From assembly GCF_049846925.1 (NCBI RefSeq), contig NZ_JBNCMT010000009.1:1-64000 (forward strand): DNA of 64,000 nt. Reading direction: 5' to 3'. This document shows positions 8,604 through 16,713 of the stretch, in pieces. Position 1 is the first letter of the stretch. Each line of letters starts with the position of its first letter. Under the pieces are notes generated by a model, which worked only from the letters and a program-made list of their open reading frames with translations, did no database searches and had not been told where the DNA came from. This DNA is from Brevibacillus_H sp049846925 (GTDB taxonomy: Bacteria > Bacillota > Bacilli > Brevibacillales > Brevibacillaceae). Made by a program: the position numbers and the translations under genes.

Positions 8604-8837
8604 TCAATCAGTCTGATCTTGTGTTTTGTTTTTATATTTTTGTCTTATCATAGAGAGCATTCCAACCGTTGCTACTGCAATGAGCGAACTGCAGCCAAGC
8701 CCGCAAGAACCGCAGATGCCATTGCAAAGCTGAGCGGCAGGTCCTATCACGGAACTGCCGATCGTTAATCCTGCTGCGCCTGCTCCTGTAGAAAGGGAAA
8801 CCAGCTTTTCTTTTCTGATACGGATAGACGACTTCAT
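8604..8837 (-). CDS. Small Cys-rich membrane protein of the Fe-S operon
   Basis: This is a 77-residue protein I do not recognise. It has a basic N-terminus, a Gly/Ala-rich hydrophobic stretch at about 15-35, a cysteine cluster CNGICGSCGLGC at about 38-49, and a second hydrophobic helix at about 51-62. The four cysteines, spaced 4, 3 and 4, could bind a metal or an iron-sulfur centre at the membrane surface. The ATG at 8837 has an AAGGGGTG ribosome site and lies 5 bases after the stop of the NapH-like gene, so it is the third gene of that operon. Its function is presumably tied to the ferredoxin. Confidence 0.7.
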   Translation of the reverse strand: MKSSIRIRKEKLVSLSTGAGAAGLTIGSSVIGPAAQLCNGICGSCGLGCSSLIAVATVGMLSMIRQKYKNKTQDQTD

Positions 8838-8842
8838 CAGGA

Positions 8843-9772
8843 TCACACCCCTTTTTGCGTTTCTGTGCACGGTTCGGAAATCATGGGAATAGTGGCTTGG
8901 TTCCAACCGCGATTGCCTGCTCCATACGTAATTGCATTCGTTGGACAGACAGCCGTACATTGGCGACAGGTAATGCAATGGTGAATGGAGTAAGTGATTT
9001 TTTCATCTCCCAATTTCAGCGCTTTCATAGGGCAAGCTTTCACACAGGATTGACATGAGACGCATTTTTCTTTGGCATATTTTAATTTGTAGGTAAAGGG
9101 GAGACGGGCACCGACGCTATGAATAAGGCTTTGCAAGGCACCGACAGGACACATGAAATTACAATATCCACGTCCACCCTTGGTTAATGCTCCAAAGATG
9201 ATCAGCCACAAGAATGCGGTGAGAATGATCGTCGAACTTAACACGCCAATATCTCTCCACAACCCGCCGTTCATCATCTTTTCGAGGAATCCGTAAGTGC
9301 AATAGGAGCAGTTCAGCGAGCCCGTAGTAAGCGGGGCAAGAATAAATCCCGCTAGAAATCCGTAGCGAATAGGGGCAGGATTCACGTATTTCGTCCAGTC
9401 AATCTTGAATTGATCGGGGACAAGTCTGCTTACATATTCAGATATGGCTCCGGCTGTACAGAGTCTAGCACAGAAAAAAGCACCAACGAAGAAAGCGGAA
9501 CCCATCAAAAGAAGCAGGCTAATCCCTTGGACAGAAAGCAGGTCAATGCCTTTCCCGCCAAACAGGTTGGCAATCGGGATGCGGAAACAAGTGGCGTGAA
9601 TATCTCCTCCCTTGTCTCCATGCAACATCCACGTCAAGGCTTTGTTAAAATAAGCAAAAGGCGCATAAAACAGCAAGAAGCCTACGATGTACCATAACCC
9701 CCGACGAAACAGGTACTTTCTCGATTTGATTTGAATCTTGGTTGCCTTCTTAGGGCGTAAGATCGATAACAT
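8843..9772 (-). CDS. NapH/YccM-like membrane polyferredoxin
   Basis: The 309-residue protein is an integral-membrane iron-sulfur protein. An N-terminal part with several transmembrane helices contains FCARLCTAGAI and CNFMCPVGAL, and the C-terminus holds two [4Fe-4S] ferredoxin motifs, CVSCQSCVKACP and CITCRQCTAVCP. Such proteins pass electrons between a quinol or cytoplasmic donor and periplasmic or extracellular reductases (NapH, NosR, YccM families). No nitrate or nitrous-oxide reductase is nearby. It is flanked in one operon by an exported protein and a Cys-rich small protein, both unknown. The electron partner is unknown. Confidence 0.88.
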   Translation of the reverse strand: MLSILRPKKATKIQIKSRKYLFRRGLWYIVGFLLFYAPFAYFNKALTWMLHGDKGGDIHATCFRIPIANLFGGKGIDLLSVQGISLLLLMGSAFFVGAFFCARLCTAGAISEYVSRLVPDQFKIDWTKYVNPAPIRYGFLAGFILAPLTTGSLNCSYCTYGFLEKMMNGGLWRDIGVLSSTIILTAFLWLIIFGALTKGGRGYCNFMCPVGALQSLIHSVGARLPFTYKLKYAKEKCVSCQSCVKACPMKALKLGDEKITYSIHHCITCRQCTAVCPTNAITYGAGNRGWNQATIPMISEPCTETQKGV

Positions 9773-9774
9773 GG

Positions 9775-10359
9775 TTAATGTCCACCTTCATGTTTTTGAT
9801 GATCTTGCTTGGAATTGTTGCTGTTTGGTTTATCTTGATAACGAGAATTAATGATTTCAATAGGAATCGATCCAACCAGCAAGTTTGTTTTGGTATTAAT
9901 AAATTGGATTTCTGATGTAGCGATATGGGCTTGCTTTTGCAAATAACTAGGTACTTCGACTTGAATGGTCATGCCAAGCACACTTCCCGGTTCAATCGGA
10001 CGCATGACTTTTCCAGTTAATTCGTCATACACATCATGCACGTCCATTTTGACTTCTCCAGGGAATCCTACTAATTTAATTTGCAGATAGAGCGGGTCTT
10101 TGCTTGCGTTTTTGATTCCGCTTTTTCCATGTCCAGTTGAGAGAGAAACCCAGTCCGGCTGAACGAATCTCTTGGGCGCTCCTTGTTGGCCCATGTCAAT
10201 AACGGCAGGCTTGTTGTGAAGATTGGTGAGTTCTCCCTGAAATTTGGCGCTTTCTGCGGCGAGCGAGGTTTTGTAGTACCCCGCACCTAATGTGATGGAT
10301 ACTGATAAAATAAAGATAATAAGTGCAATGATCTTCGTGTTGCCAATTCTGTTTCGCAT
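9775..10359 (-). CDS. Exported protein, first gene of the Fe-S operon
   Basis: This 194-residue protein has an N-terminal membrane anchor or signal at about 8-30. A soluble region follows that looks like a beta-sandwich, with strands such as LYLQIKLVGFPGEVKMDV and TIQVEVPSYLQ, and then a hydrophilic His/Asn/Lys tail ending HQKHEGGH. I do not recognise the family. ATG 10359 is chosen because AGGAGG lies 7 bases upstream. It ends 2 bases before the NapH-like gene, so the pair is surely co-transcribed. The His-rich tail may bind metal, which is an inference only. A 9-bp inverted repeat abuts its ribosome site. Confidence 0.72.
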   Translation of the reverse strand: MRNRIGNTKIIALIIFILSVSITLGAGYYKTSLAAESAKFQGELTNLHNKPAVIDMGQQGAPKRFVQPDWVSLSTGHGKSGIKNASKDPLYLQIKLVGFPGEVKMDVHDVYDELTGKVMRPIEPGSVLGMTIQVEVPSYLQKQAHIATSEIQFINTKTNLLVGSIPIEIINSRYQDKPNSNNSKQDHQKHEGGH

Positions 10360-10369
10360 CCACATTCCT

Positions 10370-10398
10370 CCTGATATATAAAAGGGATTTATATCAGG
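10370..10398. promoter_or_regulatory. Inverted repeat CCTGATATA-N11-TATATCAGG upstream of the Fe-S operon
   Basis: Two perfect 9-bp arms are separated by 11 bases and abut the AGGAGG ribosome site of the exported-protein gene. It could be a repressor operator or an mRNA hairpin limiting ribosome access. Confidence 0.55.
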
Positions 10399-10475
10399 AA
10401 CAAATATAACACTTCTCTTTTTCTGCCCAATATGGCTCAGAGGGGCTAACTTTTGGATAAATATGTATATTTTGA

Positions 10476-10500
10476 GAACGGAACCGAAACGAACCGAACC
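10476..10500. repeat. Five tandem 5-base units (GAACG/GAACC/GAAAC)
   Basis: GAACG, GAACC, GAAAC, GAACC and GAACC follow each other without gaps in the intergenic region. No function is evident. Confidence 0.6.
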
Positions 10501-10513
10501 AATCTTTGCATAA

Positions 10514-10545
10514 GAAAAAAGCTTCCCTTTTCACAGGGAAGCTTC
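10514..10545 (-). terminator. Terminator of the fRMsr gene
   Basis: AAGCTTCCCT and AGGGAAGCTT form a 10-bp stem. On the minus strand it is followed by TTTTTT, directly after the GAF-domain gene. Confidence 0.85.
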
Positions 10546-10557
10546 TCTATTCGCTCA

Positions 10558-11037
10558 TTATAGATGAGCAGCTAATACTTGAACAAATTGCTCCAGATAG
10601 CGTTGGTCAAGCTCGTCAAAGCGATTTTTGATCGGGCTGTCGATATCCAGAACACCGAGCAGCTCATCATTTTTGATGATCGGAACGACAATCTCCGATT
10701 GAGAGGCCGCATCGCAGGCGATATGACCGGGGAACAAATGAACATCTTCTACACGGACGGTCTCTCTTTTTGCTGCCGATGTGCCGCAAACGCCTTTGCC
10801 GAGTGGAATACGCACGCAAGCAGGCAGTCCTTGGAACGGCCCCAGAATTAATTGCTCCTCGTCATATAAATAGAAACCAACCCAGTTGATCTCTTGCAAA
10901 AACAGGTTCAACAGAGCGGCTGCATTCGACAGATTAGCGATCCGATTAGTCTCGTCCTCTATCAACGCTTGTAATTGTTGAATAACCAACTGATAATTTT
11001 CTTCTCGGGTTCCTGTGTAATTGCTGACATGAAACAT
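10558..11037 (-). CDS. msrC: Free methionine-(R)-sulfoxide reductase (GAF domain)
   Basis: This 159-residue single GAF-domain enzyme reduces free methionine-R-sulfoxide, protecting the methionine pool from oxidation. Three cysteines at 74, 84 and 108 keep the spacing (10 and 24) of the catalytic and resolving cysteines known from the Escherichia coli enzyme. NWVGFYL and the SEIVVPI strand are family hallmarks. It corresponds to Bacillus YtsP. It is monocistronic, with a terminator immediately downstream. Its place between Fe-S and molybdate genes fits an oxidative-stress theme but may be chance. Confidence 0.92.
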   Translation of the reverse strand: MFHVSNYTGTREENYQLVIQQLQALIEDETNRIANLSNAAALLNLFLQEINWVGFYLYDEEQLILGPFQGLPACVRIPLGKGVCGTSAAKRETVRVEDVHLFPGHIACDAASQSEIVVPIIKNDELLGVLDIDSPIKNRFDELDQRYLEQFVQVLAAHL

Positions 11038-11088
11038 CGGTAATCTCCTTCTTTCTATTGATGGTATGTAGTTTCGTAGGGGATGGTT

Positions 11089-11868
11089 CTATTGAAAACC
11101 GTACGCTTTCAGGATGGATTGTCCTTTTTCACTGCGGATATAATCCAGAAATAATTGCGCTTCTTTCTGGTGAGCGGACGAAGAGAGTACAGCTCCAGGG
11201 TATTGGATTGGTTTATGCCACTCGGGCTTTGCCTCACCGAGTACCTTCACTTTGCCGGAAGTTTTGACGTCCGATGTATAGACAATGCCGACTTCCGCAT
11301 TTCCGGATTCTACATAGGCAAGCACCTGGCGAACATCAGAAGCGAAAACCAGCTTTTCTTTCACCTGTGTCCAGAACCCCAGATGGGTGAGCGTCTCTTT
11401 GGCGTATCGTCCAGCAGGCACTGACTCTGGTTCACCAATCGCTAAATGAGTAAAAGGAACTGAGGCAAGTGCATCGAATGAAGTGGTATGAATCGGACTA
11501 TCCTTTCTGGTAATGAGGGCTAGCTCATTGCTGGCAAAATTGATTCGAGACCCTGTGAGAATGGCATTCTTTTGTTGCAGGCGATCCATATCTTTTTGAC
11601 TCGCAGACAAAAATAAGTCGGAAGGTGCCCCTTGTTCAATTTGTGTTGCCAATTTGCCTGAACTGCCAAAAGTATATGTTACAATGATAGCAGGATTTTC
11701 TAATTCGAAAGCATGCTTCATCTCTGTCATAGCGTCTGATAAACTGGCAGCAGCGGAAACCAGTAACTCTGCTTGTTTTGTTGGTGGAGAATAGCCTGCT
11801 CCACAACCAACTAAGAAGAAAAGCAGCAAGAATGATATGCTTGAGCGGAGAAGTGTAGTGACTGACAT
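11089..11868 (-). CDS. modA: Molybdate-binding lipoprotein ModA, second copy
   Basis: This 259-residue substrate-binding lipoprotein has a signal peptide ending in the lipobox LVGC near residue 23, then a ModA domain from LLVSAAASLSDAMTEM. Oxyanion-binding motifs include TFGSSGKLATQIEQGAPSDL and the PAGRYAKETL loop. ATG 11868 follows GGAGGAA. Unlike the copy at 6.2-7.3 kb, it is intact and lacks a stalk domain. No modBC lies next to it, so it may feed the modBC pair at 4.8-6.15 kb. The YvgK-like regulator is divergent from it, matching the yvgK-yvgL arrangement of Bacillus. Confidence 0.92.
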   Translation of the reverse strand: MSVTTLLRSSISFLLLFFLVGCGAGYSPPTKQAELLVSAAASLSDAMTEMKHAFELENPAIIVTYTFGSSGKLATQIEQGAPSDLFLSASQKDMDRLQQKNAILTGSRINFASNELALITRKDSPIHTTSFDALASVPFTHLAIGEPESVPAGRYAKETLTHLGFWTQVKEKLVFASDVRQVLAYVESGNAEVGIVYTSDVKTSGKVKVLGEAKPEWHKPIQYPGAVLSSSAHQKEAQLFLDYIRSEKGQSILKAYGFQ

Positions 11869-11942
11869 GATTTCCTCCAATAACCGTTTTTCTTACATTA
11901 CTACCTTACCTGTTCCAAGCTATGTTGAAAAGAGAAAGAACC

Positions 11943-11962
11943 AAAACGGCTGTAGACGTTTT
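11943..11962. promoter_or_regulatory. Inverted repeat AAAACG-N8-CGTTTT before the YvgK-like gene
   Basis: The 6-bp arms lie between the divergent modA and regulator genes, 25 bases before the regulator start. It is a candidate autoregulatory operator. Confidence 0.35.
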
Positions 11963-11986
11963 AAATCAACCATACGGAGGATACTT

Positions 11987-12958
11987 ATGAACAAGGGTGT
12001 ATCGTATACCACAGAAGAAATTTCGCAGATTCTTCGCGTATCCAAACTGACCGTGTATGATCTGATCAAACGAGGCGAGCTTCCTGCCTATCGTGTGGGA
12101 AGACAAATGCGTGTGGATTCCGAAGATCTTGAAGCATATAAGGTTCGATCCAAAGGGGAACAAAAATCAGCAAAGCACATTTCTTCCCAGACCACGGCCG
12201 TTCATCCGCATCAACAGCAAGAAGTGACGTGGCCAACGATGCCTTCTGCCAACCGATCCGTGATTATCAGCGGCCAAGACATCAGCCTTGATCTGTTGGC
12301 TAACCATTTGGAAAAGAGGGGAAGCGGCTTTCGAACACTGCGTTCTCATCAAGGCAGTCTGAACAGCTTAATTTCTATGTATCAGGGTGAGTCAGATATT
12401 GTCAGTACACATTTGCTTGATGCGGATTCTGGAGAATTTAATATTCCGTACATACGCAAGATCTTGGTTGGACAGTCATATCTGGTCGTGAATATGATGT
12501 CGAGATGGGCAGGCTTCTATGTACAGCCGGGGAATCCGAAAGCATTAACGGGCTGGAAAGATTTATCTCGTACCGATATTTCTCTGGTGAACCGTGAGAG
12601 AGGATCAGGGGCACGCATCCTTCTCGACGAGCAGCTCCGGGTGCACGGAATTTCCAAATGGGGACGAAAAGGCTATGAGCAGGAAGAATCGAGCCATTTG
12701 GGTGTAGCGAGCGTCATCGCAAGCGGGCAAGCAGATGTAGGGGTTGGCATCGAAAAGGCAGCACGCATGGTAGGCATTGACTTTGTTCCATTAATCAAGG
12801 AAAGCTATGATCTTGTTCTGTTAAAGACATCCCGAAACCAGCAGATGATTGAAGTAGTTTTGGAGATTTTGCGTTCACAAGCGTTCCAAAATGAAATTTC
12901 ATCTCTGGGCGGATATGACATTTCTCGAACAGGTTCTATTCTTTATGAGACAGAGTAG
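11987..12958 (+). CDS. YvgK-like regulator: excisionase-type HTH plus molybdate-type binding domain
   Basis: The 323-residue protein joins a MerR/excisionase-type helix-turn-helix (about residues 8-55, YTTEEISQILRVSKLTVYDLIKRG) to a periplasmic-binding-protein-like domain (about 90-310) of the type used to sense molybdate or tungstate in the cytoplasm. Motifs such as NRERGSGARILLDEQL are typical of that ligand domain. ATG 11987 follows ACGGAGG; a longer reading frame upstream overlaps the modA promoter and is rejected. Divergence from modA strongly suggests it controls molybdate uptake genes. Confidence 0.85.
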   Translation: MNKGVSYTTEEISQILRVSKLTVYDLIKRGELPAYRVGRQMRVDSEDLEAYKVRSKGEQKSAKHISSQTTAVHPHQQQEVTWPTMPSANRSVIISGQDISLDLLANHLEKRGSGFRTLRSHQGSLNSLISMYQGESDIVSTHLLDADSGEFNIPYIRKILVGQSYLVVNMMSRWAGFYVQPGNPKALTGWKDLSRTDISLVNRERGSGARILLDEQLRVHGISKWGRKGYEQEESSHLGVASVIASGQADVGVGIEKAARMVGIDFVPLIKESYDLVLLKTSRNQQMIEVVLEILRSQAFQNEISSLGGYDISRTGSILYETE

Positions 12959-12979
12959 ACAAATAGGAGGGAAGAGACG

Positions 12980-13528
12980 ATGAAGATACTGGTTTTGAAC
13001 GGCAGTTCCAGAGACAATGGGAATACGGAGCTATTGACGAAGACAATGCTTGCAGGGATCGATTACACAACTATCAATTTGCGGGAAAAAACCATTCAGC
13101 CCATCGACGACAAACGCCATGCGGCAGGGGGCTTCCAACCGATTGATGATGATTTTGATGACGTAATTACACAGGTCCTACAGCACGACATCATCGTTTT
13201 TGCAACACCACTCTACTGGTACGGGATGTCTGGTTTGTTGAAGAATTTCGTTGATCGATGGTCACAGGCGCTTCGTGATTCTCGTTACACCTTCAAAGAG
13301 GATATGGCCAAAAAAGAAGCCTATGTGGTGATAGCTGGTGGTGACAACCCACGCTTCAAAGCACTTCCGCTGATTCAACAATTCCAATATGTCTTCGGAT
13401 TCGTTGGCACGACTTTCAGTGGATATTTGATCGGGAAAGGAAGCATGCCAGGCGAAGTAGCGAATGATCAACGGGCAATGGCTGATGCACAGCTTCTCAA
13501 TCAACAATTCCGAAACCTGTTAGGCTAG
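12980..13528 (+). CDS. NAD(P)H-dependent FMN reductase / flavodoxin-like protein
   Basis: This 182-residue flavodoxin-fold protein has the phosphate loop NGSSRDNGNTELL at residues 6-18 and the FMN-ring segment ATPLYWYGMSGLLKNFVDRW near 76-95. Members reduce FMN, quinones or azo compounds with NAD(P)H. It begins 21 bases after the YvgK-like regulator behind AGGAGG, so the two probably share a transcript. A GGAGCAC/GTGCTCC hairpin lacking a T-run follows at 13528-13552. Confidence 0.85.
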   Translation: MKILVLNGSSRDNGNTELLTKTMLAGIDYTTINLREKTIQPIDDKRHAAGGFQPIDDDFDDVITQVLQHDIIVFATPLYWYGMSGLLKNFVDRWSQALRDSRYTFKEDMAKKEAYVVIAGGDNPRFKALPLIQQFQYVFGFVGTTFSGYLIGKGSMPGEVANDQRAMADAQLLNQQFRNLLG

Positions 13529-13632
13529 GAGCACCCATTTTTTGTGTGCTCCGCTGGTTATCCAATCATTTTTGACAACTCCGCATAGGTTAAAATTAGT
13601 ATTTATTATAATTTTTTCTGTGAGGGGAAATA

Positions 13633-14394
13633 ATGGAGCACAAAATAAGAAGAGCACCTTTCTTTAGCGTGGTTATTCCGACGTATAATCGAAAACGATG
13701 GGTAATCAAGGCCATCAAAAGTGTTCTCAAGCAAACCTGCAGAGATTATGAAATCATTGTTGTTGACGATGGCTCCAAGGACCAGACAAAGAATAAAGTT
13801 AGAAAAAAATTTGGTACCCGTGTTCGCTATATTTATCAGAAAAACAATGGGCCTTCCTCGGCAAGGAATAGAGGGATCCGTCATGCGAGAGGAAGATATA
13901 TTGCTCTCCTTGACTCAGATGACCGCTTTCTGAGGCATAAATTGGAGCTGAACAAGCGTTTTTTGGAGCGCCGTCCTCAATGTAAATTTCTGCATAACTG
14001 GTATTACGATATACGACGTAGCAATAAGACGAAGGTTCAAAAGCCAAAGTCTTGCAAAAACTTGACTCATTTTCGACACAGCTTGTATCGGAGAAAGTTT
14101 ACCATTCGAACATCCACAGCAGTCATCCATCGAGATTGTTTTCGCAGGGTAGGATACTTTAATACAAAATACCGCTTTTCTCAGGATTGGGATATGTGGC
14201 TGCGCCTCGCCGCACGTTACTACGGTTACTGCCAAAAGATACCCCTTGTTAAGTACTTCCGAACCAAGAAAAAAAGGAATCATCGCAAAATCAGAAAAAA
14301 TCATCAGAAAATACGTAGAAAAATTATGAATAAGTATAAATGGAGCGGTGCCTATTTGAGAAAACTCGATCGAAAATACAAAAAAAAAGGATGA
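13633..14394 (+). CDS. Family 2 glycosyltransferase
   Basis: This 253-residue GT-A fold enzyme has VVIPTYNRKRW near residue 14, VVDDGS near 42 and the metal-binding LLDSDD near 94, with QDWDMW as the acceptor-site signature. It would transfer a sugar from a nucleotide-sugar donor to a surface or spore glycan. The last 50 residues are extremely Lys/Arg-rich, unusual for the family. It ends 1 base before the next glycosyltransferase, so they form an operon. Donor and acceptor are unknown. Confidence 0.9.
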   Translation: MEHKIRRAPFFSVVIPTYNRKRWVIKAIKSVLKQTCRDYEIIVVDDGSKDQTKNKVRKKFGTRVRYIYQKNNGPSSARNRGIRHARGRYIALLDSDDRFLRHKLELNKRFLERRPQCKFLHNWYYDIRRSNKTKVQKPKSCKNLTHFRHSLYRRKFTIRTSTAVIHRDCFRRVGYFNTKYRFSQDWDMWLRLAARYYGYCQKIPLVKYFRTKKKRNHRKIRKNHQKIRRKIMNKYKWSGAYLRKLDRKYKKKG

Positions 14395-14395
14395 G

Positions 14396-15481
14396 ATGAT
14401 CATGCCTAAAAAGCGAGCCATCCTTCACTATAAATGGTCACTGAGTGATGGCCATGTCATGCAGCAAATTACTCAAGTGAAGTCCTACAAAGGAATCCTC
14501 CTTGCCCGTGAACCCAAACGAATATGGAAAGCATCGAATCTGAAAGACCACATATGCCCAATTGGCAAGCTGTTGGAGAATCCTCGCAAGGTCATCAAAA
14601 AACACCGCATTAAAGCCATCCACATTCATCATGCTACACTTGCATCCAAACTGCTGCACCTGAAAAAGAAGTATGGTTTACCCATGATTGTCGGTGTGCG
14701 TGGAAAAGATGCCACCTCTTATCCGAAAAAAAAGGAAAATAAACAATTTCTCGAAAAGCTTTTCAAAACAGCCGACTTGTTTTTGCCTGTATGCCACCAT
14801 CTAAAGGATCAATTAATCAAGCTGGGCTGCCCCAAGAAGAAAATTCGTGTGCTGTATGGTGGAGTGGACCTGTCTCGCTTCAAATTTACTCCACGAAAAT
14901 TTCCGAAAGACCGTCCTGTGCGATTTTTGGCTGTCGGACGGTTTGTTAATAAAAAAGGCTTCGAAGATTTGATCGACGCATTTGCCATTTTGCAAAAGAA
15001 TCATAAAAACACAGAGCTCACGCTAATTGGAGAAGGCGAAAGGCTGAAAAAGTATCAAAGAAAAATTGCCAAATACGGATTGAACGATCAGGTGCACATC
15101 ATTCCCTGGGTCAATTATCAAAAAATCCAGGATGCCTATTTTGAGGCAGACATCTTTTGTGCACCCAGTCGAACGGATAAGGATGGAAATCAGGAAGGAA
15201 TCCCCAATACATTAAAAGAAGCGATGGCCACAGGAATGCCCTGTATCGCAACAAAACACGCCGGAATTCCGGAAATAATGAAAAGTAAAGTATCTGGGCT
15301 GCTCGTCCCAGAACAAAACGTCAACCGATTAGCCAAAGCGATGAAAGCCATAATCGAACATCCAGAAAAATGGGAGCGGTACAGTGTAAACGCCCGCAAA
15401 AAAATTGTAAAATCGTTTAATTTAACAAAACAGTTGGCGAAGCAAAAGGGTTATTATGATGAGTTGCTCAAAAAAGGCTAG
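14396..15481 (+). CDS. Family 4 glycosyltransferase
   Basis: This 361-residue GT-B enzyme contains the donor-site motifs RFLAVGRFVNKKGFEDLIDA and EGIPNTLKEAMATGMPCIATKHAGIPEI near residues 265-290. It is translationally coupled to the family 2 enzyme, with the start 1 base after the previous stop and AAGG 5 bases upstream; an ATG 6 bases later (14402) is an alternative. The protein is strongly basic. Its stop overlaps the stop of the convergent nuclease gene inside a CTAG. Together the pair probably builds a short surface oligosaccharide. Confidence 0.9.
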   Translation: MIMPKKRAILHYKWSLSDGHVMQQITQVKSYKGILLAREPKRIWKASNLKDHICPIGKLLENPRKVIKKHRIKAIHIHHATLASKLLHLKKKYGLPMIVGVRGKDATSYPKKKENKQFLEKLFKTADLFLPVCHHLKDQLIKLGCPKKKIRVLYGGVDLSRFKFTPRKFPKDRPVRFLAVGRFVNKKGFEDLIDAFAILQKNHKNTELTLIGEGERLKKYQRKIAKYGLNDQVHIIPWVNYQKIQDAYFEADIFCAPSRTDKDGNQEGIPNTLKEAMATGMPCIATKHAGIPEIMKSKVSGLLVPEQNVNRLAKAMKAIIEHPEKWERYSVNARKKIVKSFNLTKQLAKQKGYYDELLKKG

Positions 15482-16188
15482 TTGCCTGCTTTACGAAATC
15501 CTGCCTCCACAGCTTCCTGTTCTGTGCAGAACCACTTTTCTGGCTTCGTCTGTTGATACGAGCGACTTTCGGGCAGGTGGTAGATTTTTTCGCCTTTTTT
15601 TGTAATGTTTCCTTTGATTTTTGGAGCATCGCAGGGAGCAGGAGGATCCTCTTGCTCGGTGTCTGCATTCGAATCAAATCCTTTAGGACCTGCATAATCT
15701 TCGATCGACCAGATTCCCTTCTTTGCTTTTCTAGCCTCATCTTGAATTTCACGATATCGATCCACGTATTTTACATTGGGAACATAGACGTATGCGACTC
15801 TGGCTAGACCGTTCTCGAGAAGCATTTCTTGTACCGAATTGCCGTTGATATAGATGTAGTACAGATACCGCCCATACTTGTCTGGCCCAGGTGAAACATC
15901 CTGCTCTAACTCTATTTGTTGTCCGTCCAAGAGCTTCTTGGTAAACTGGTATGCTTCTTCTCCGAACGGTTGCTTGCGGAGTGTTGGGTGATGCGTTTCA
16001 GGCGTATCCACCAGCAAGAAACGAATCGTTGCTGTTTGGTTGTCAAAACGAGCTTTTATGGTATCTCCGTCGATTACTTTGATAACCTGAGCGGGAATTC
16101 GATTCGGATTTGTCTGAGCTGTTTGGTTCGTACAACCTGACAGGAATAGGCTTGTAATAAGGAAAAGCAACAGTAGCAACTTTCTCAT
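15478..16188 (-). CDS. Thermonuclease-family (SNase-like) lipoprotein with C-terminal sunset-type domain
   Basis: This 236-residue secreted nuclease has lipobox LSGC near residue 19 and an SNase domain at about 32-150. VIKVIDGDTIKARF, the catalytic IRFLLVDTPETHHP arginine and glutamate, and GPDKYGRYLYYIY with the third catalytic arginine are all present. The C-terminal 50 residues (KGNITKKGEKIYHLP to WFCTEQEAVEAGFRKA) match the small sunset/excalibur-like domain seen in extracellular nucleases. It would degrade DNA or RNA outside the cell. The last 4 bases overlap the convergent glycosyltransferase stop. Confidence 0.9.
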   Translation of the reverse strand: MRKLLLLLFLITSLFLSGCTNQTAQTNPNRIPAQVIKVIDGDTIKARFDNQTATIRFLLVDTPETHHPTLRKQPFGEEAYQFTKKLLDGQQIELEQDVSPGPDKYGRYLYYIYINGNSVQEMLLENGLARVAYVYVPNVKYVDRYREIQDEARKAKKGIWSIEDYAGPKGFDSNADTEQEDPPAPCDAPKIKGNITKKGEKIYHLPESRSYQQTKPEKWFCTEQEAVEAGFRKAGN

Positions 16189-16221
16189 GATGTCTCCTTT
16201 AGCTTGGAAATAATGATATTT

Positions 16222-16704
16222 CTAGGATGAGTTGCCCAATCTTTTGACGAACAAGACACGATCGTTTCCTTTTCCATCATAGTTGTGAACAACAGGAATA
16301 CCGTTGATTGTACTTGTCCCTTCCTCCATTGCAAAGCCCATTCGCTGATGAAAGGCGATGGACGTTTTATTGATAGGGGAGGTAATACACCGGATGGTAT
16401 CACAATGTTTCGAGCGAATCGTTTCGAAAAACTGATCATATAATTGTGCGGCAATGCCTGCCTTCCGATGATCGGGATGTACTCCAACAAAATGAATATA
16501 CGCTTCATTGGGGCGAGATTGAGAGATGAATCCAATCAAGAAACCAATCATTGTATCTTCTTGCTCAACGATAAAGCTTGTATCTGCAAAGTGGACAAAA
16601 AATAGTTTGGGAAGCATATCCGCCATGGGACGGCCATCCCACCAGTCATTAATCACAGAAATCACCTGAGGATAGTCTGACTCCCTGATCATTCGAATGT
16701 TCAT
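16222..16704 (-). CDS. GNAT-family N-acetyltransferase
   Basis: This 160-residue acetyl-CoA-dependent acetyltransferase has the pyrophosphate-binding segment VGVHPDHRKAGIAAQLYDQF near residues 74-93 and a C-terminal IAFHQRMGF motif. The substrate is unknown. ATG 16704 follows AGGTGAG; a GTG 9 bases upstream is in frame but lacks a spaced site. It starts 9 bases after the YkvA-like gene, so both share a minus-strand operon with the small membrane protein before them. Confidence 0.87.
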   Translation of the reverse strand: MNIRMIRESDYPQVISVINDWWDGRPMADMLPKLFFVHFADTSFIVEQEDTMIGFLIGFISQSRPNEAYIHFVGVHPDHRKAGIAAQLYDQFFETIRSKHCDTIRCITSPINKTSIAFHQRMGFAMEEGTSTINGIPVVHNYDGKGNDRVLFVKRLGNSS

Positions 16705-16713
16705 ATTTCTCAC

